A stretch of DNA of 64,000 nucleotides from Sugiyamaella lignohabitans (lineage: Eukaryota; Ascomycota; Dipodascomycetes; Dipodascales; Trichomonascaceae): positions 2,294,001 through 2,358,000 of the forward strand of contig NC_031674.1 of the NCBI RefSeq assembly GCF_001640025.1, written 5' to 3'. The position numbers were made by a program, and so were the translations under genes. Of this stretch, positions 62,645 through 64,000 are shown one piece after another. Position 1 is the stretch's first letter. Each line of letters opens with the position of its first letter. The notes under the pieces were generated by a model that made no database searches, was not told the origin of the DNA, and saw only the letters and a list, made by a program, of their open reading frames with translations.

Positions 62645-64000
62645 ATGGTCTCACCAAAGCGAAACAAGTTCAAGCGGTCCTCTAAAGCTTGTACTGCTTG
62701 TAGGCAGATGAAACTGAAATGTGATGCAGTTGACCGTTTCCCAAAGCCTTGTAATCGATGCGCTAAGTATGGATCAGTTTGTCAAATTGATCTTTCCTTC
62801 GAAAGAGAGCGAAGAAGGTCCGCCAAGAAGCTAGGTTCTGTGGCAGATCCTCTGGCAGAATCTATGGAAACAGCCGAGTCGTCTAGTTCAGTAGATATTT
62901 TGAAGGCTGATATCAATGCTAGCGAAACTATGGCTTCGGCGGTGTGGGCCACAGATTTCAGAGAGCTGACATTGGGTCCTGCTGTAGTGATAGAGGATCA
63001 GGTCCTCGAGAATAATATAATCATTCCTGGAGAGACAATTCGTCTCATTTTCAATAACTTCTACAAGTGGTACTATCCTAACATCCCGATACTGACTCGA
63101 GATCTACTGAACCCGTTATATTTATTGGGGTCTAAGGATTCCGATTTTAAAGTGCTGTTTTGGGCGATCTGTGCCGTTTCTTCACCTTCATGTTGTGACG
63201 ATGCCACGGCAGATTCTATCGGAAAGCACGCTAAGAACCAGATAATCAATTCCCGCGATGCTTTATTTACATCTACACCGCTGTGTTCCTTGGCAAGAGT
63301 GCTAGCACTTCTTATACTGTGTGCTTTTCCTCTTTACCATACAAGTCTTCAGGAAGACCCTTCATCAGCCTACTGTAGCCGAGCTATAGACATAGCAATG
63401 AGGATAGGCCTTCATAGGTCCTCGTTTACTCAGGAGTATAATCTACGTACAGATGCCTTAAAGGAGCAAGTAACACTTGCTAGATTTTGCTGGGCTGGTT
63501 GCTTCGTCACAAACCAGGGTCTAGCGACTTTCTCTGGATTGCCATCGTTAATATCATTAAATCACGGTATGTTTCCAAAAATGTTTACCTCAGTGGAGGG
63601 AAACTCATATTTGACCGAGTATATTAAGCAAGCGAAAATTCTTCTGGCACTGAAGCAAGCAGTTGAAATTTTGGGTAATAATCCTGACACAGAATTTGGC
63701 ATGACGGATCCAGGATCTCGCAAATTACTCCATAGGTCAGTTGAACAGTCGTTCTCACAACTAATAGCAGATATGGCACCATTATCGGAAATGACAGAAT
63801 TATACTGTTTATGTGCTAAGCTTCAGTTTCATTCTTTTCTCCTAGTACCTGATACCGAACTAGAAGATCAACAAGCTATGGTGATTCCCATATACTTGGT
63901 CTGTATCAAGATTTTGGACATAGTGCAAGCCCTCAGTAAGGACCAGACTAATTTTAAAACTTGGCCAGGGTTTGTTATCCGACTCCAGGTGTTTAGTGCT
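62645..64000 (+). CDS. Leu3-like Zn2Cys6 transcription factor (3' truncated by window edge)
   Basis: 452 codons, open to the last base. The cluster at residues 16-46 has spacing C-x2-C-x6-C-x9-C-x2-C-x6-C, with ACTACRQMKLKCDAVDRF and PKPCNRC, the same spacing and CRQ-K-KCDA...P-PC wording as Leu3. A basic stretch FERERRRSAKK follows. The fungal-specific regulatory region begins around residue 110 (GETIRLIFNNFYKWYYPNIPIL) and includes AIDIAMRIGLHRSS. Leu3 itself, War1-type and other Leu3-clade factors are possible; the C-terminus is outside the window. It is transcribed in the same direction as the hydro-lyase 552 bp upstream, which suggests it may control that gene and the permease. Confidence 0.85.
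   Translation, partial: MVSPKRNKFKRSSKACTACRQMKLKCDAVDRFPKPCNRCAKYGSVCQIDLSFERERRRSAKKLGSVADPLAESMETAESSSSVDILKADINASETMASAVWATDFRELTLGPAVVIEDQVLENNIIIPGETIRLIFNNFYKWYYPNIPILTRDLLNPLYLLGSKDSDFKVLFWAICAVSSPSCCDDATADSIGKHAKNQIINSRDALFTSTPLCSLARVLALLILCAFPLYHTSLQEDPSSAYCSRAIDIAMRIGLHRSSFTQEYNLRTDALKEQVTLARFCWAGCFVTNQGLATFSGLPSLISLNHGMFPKMFTSVEGNSYLTEYIKQAKILLALKQAVEILGNNPDTEFGMTDPGSRKLLHRSVEQSFSQLIADMAPLSEMTELYCLCAKLQFHSFLLVPDTELEDQQAMVIPIYLVCIKILDIVQALSKDQTNFKTWPGFVIRLQVFSA

Overview
The window is nuclear DNA from a budding yeast (Saccharomycotina). It carries PMS1, RFC2, LSG1, USE1, CAT8, YCG1, QCR2, SKI3, NCE101, PEX2, CDC9, CDC14, FAT1, LEU2, a ubiquitin-S27a fusion, SCP160 and an intron-containing tRNA-Phe. 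The gene set includes genes lost in Saccharomyces (stomatin-like SLP2, an Iec3-like INO80 subunit, a CYP52 P450). Introns are short, with CTAAC branch points only 7-11 nt before the acceptor. CTG encodes Leu in the conserved FAT1 block GNGLRPDVW (42022-42024). Together these point to an early-branching, non-CUG lineage such as Trichomonascaceae/Dipodascales. The species is not determined.

Layout. 1-9.4 kb: DNA repair and replication (PMS1, RFC2), ribosome biogenesis (LSG1), an ER SNARE (USE1) and the gluconeogenic regulator CAT8, followed by a 3.2 kb GC-rich gene-free stretch. 12.6-27.4 kb: condensin YCG1, QCR2, SKI3, the small split gene NCE101, an IEC3-like gene, PEX2 and CDC9. 27.4-32.4 kb: 4.9 kb with no gene that I can support. 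32.4-50.1 kb: a Ran1/Sks1-type kinase, an orphan ORF, CDC14, FAT1, LEU2, SLP2, a DsbA-like protein, tRNA-Phe, a second orphan ORF and a CYP52 P450. 51.7-57.6 kb: UBI3/RPS31 and SCP160. 57.9-64.0 kb: an NCS1 permease, an aconitase-superfamily hydro-lyase and a Leu3-like zinc-cluster regulator, which look like a small metabolic gene cluster.

Ten spliceosomal introns were placed by reading across frame breaks in RFC2, LSG1, YCG1, SKI3 (two), NCE101, IEC3-like, CDC9, CDC14 and SLP2. Four of them end in AAG instead of the usual CAG/TAG.

The most unusual structure is a dispersed GC-rich element of about 55-60 bp built of three consecutive hairpins. It occurs ten times, always between genes and on both strands, with stem sequences that change while pairing is kept. 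Other points of interest are an ATG-less, presequence-like reading frame fused in frame upstream of CDC9, a perfect Leu3 operator in the LEU2 promoter, and MCB-type sites upstream of RFC2 and CDC9. All assignments come from reading the sequence and from recalled family features; no database search was run.
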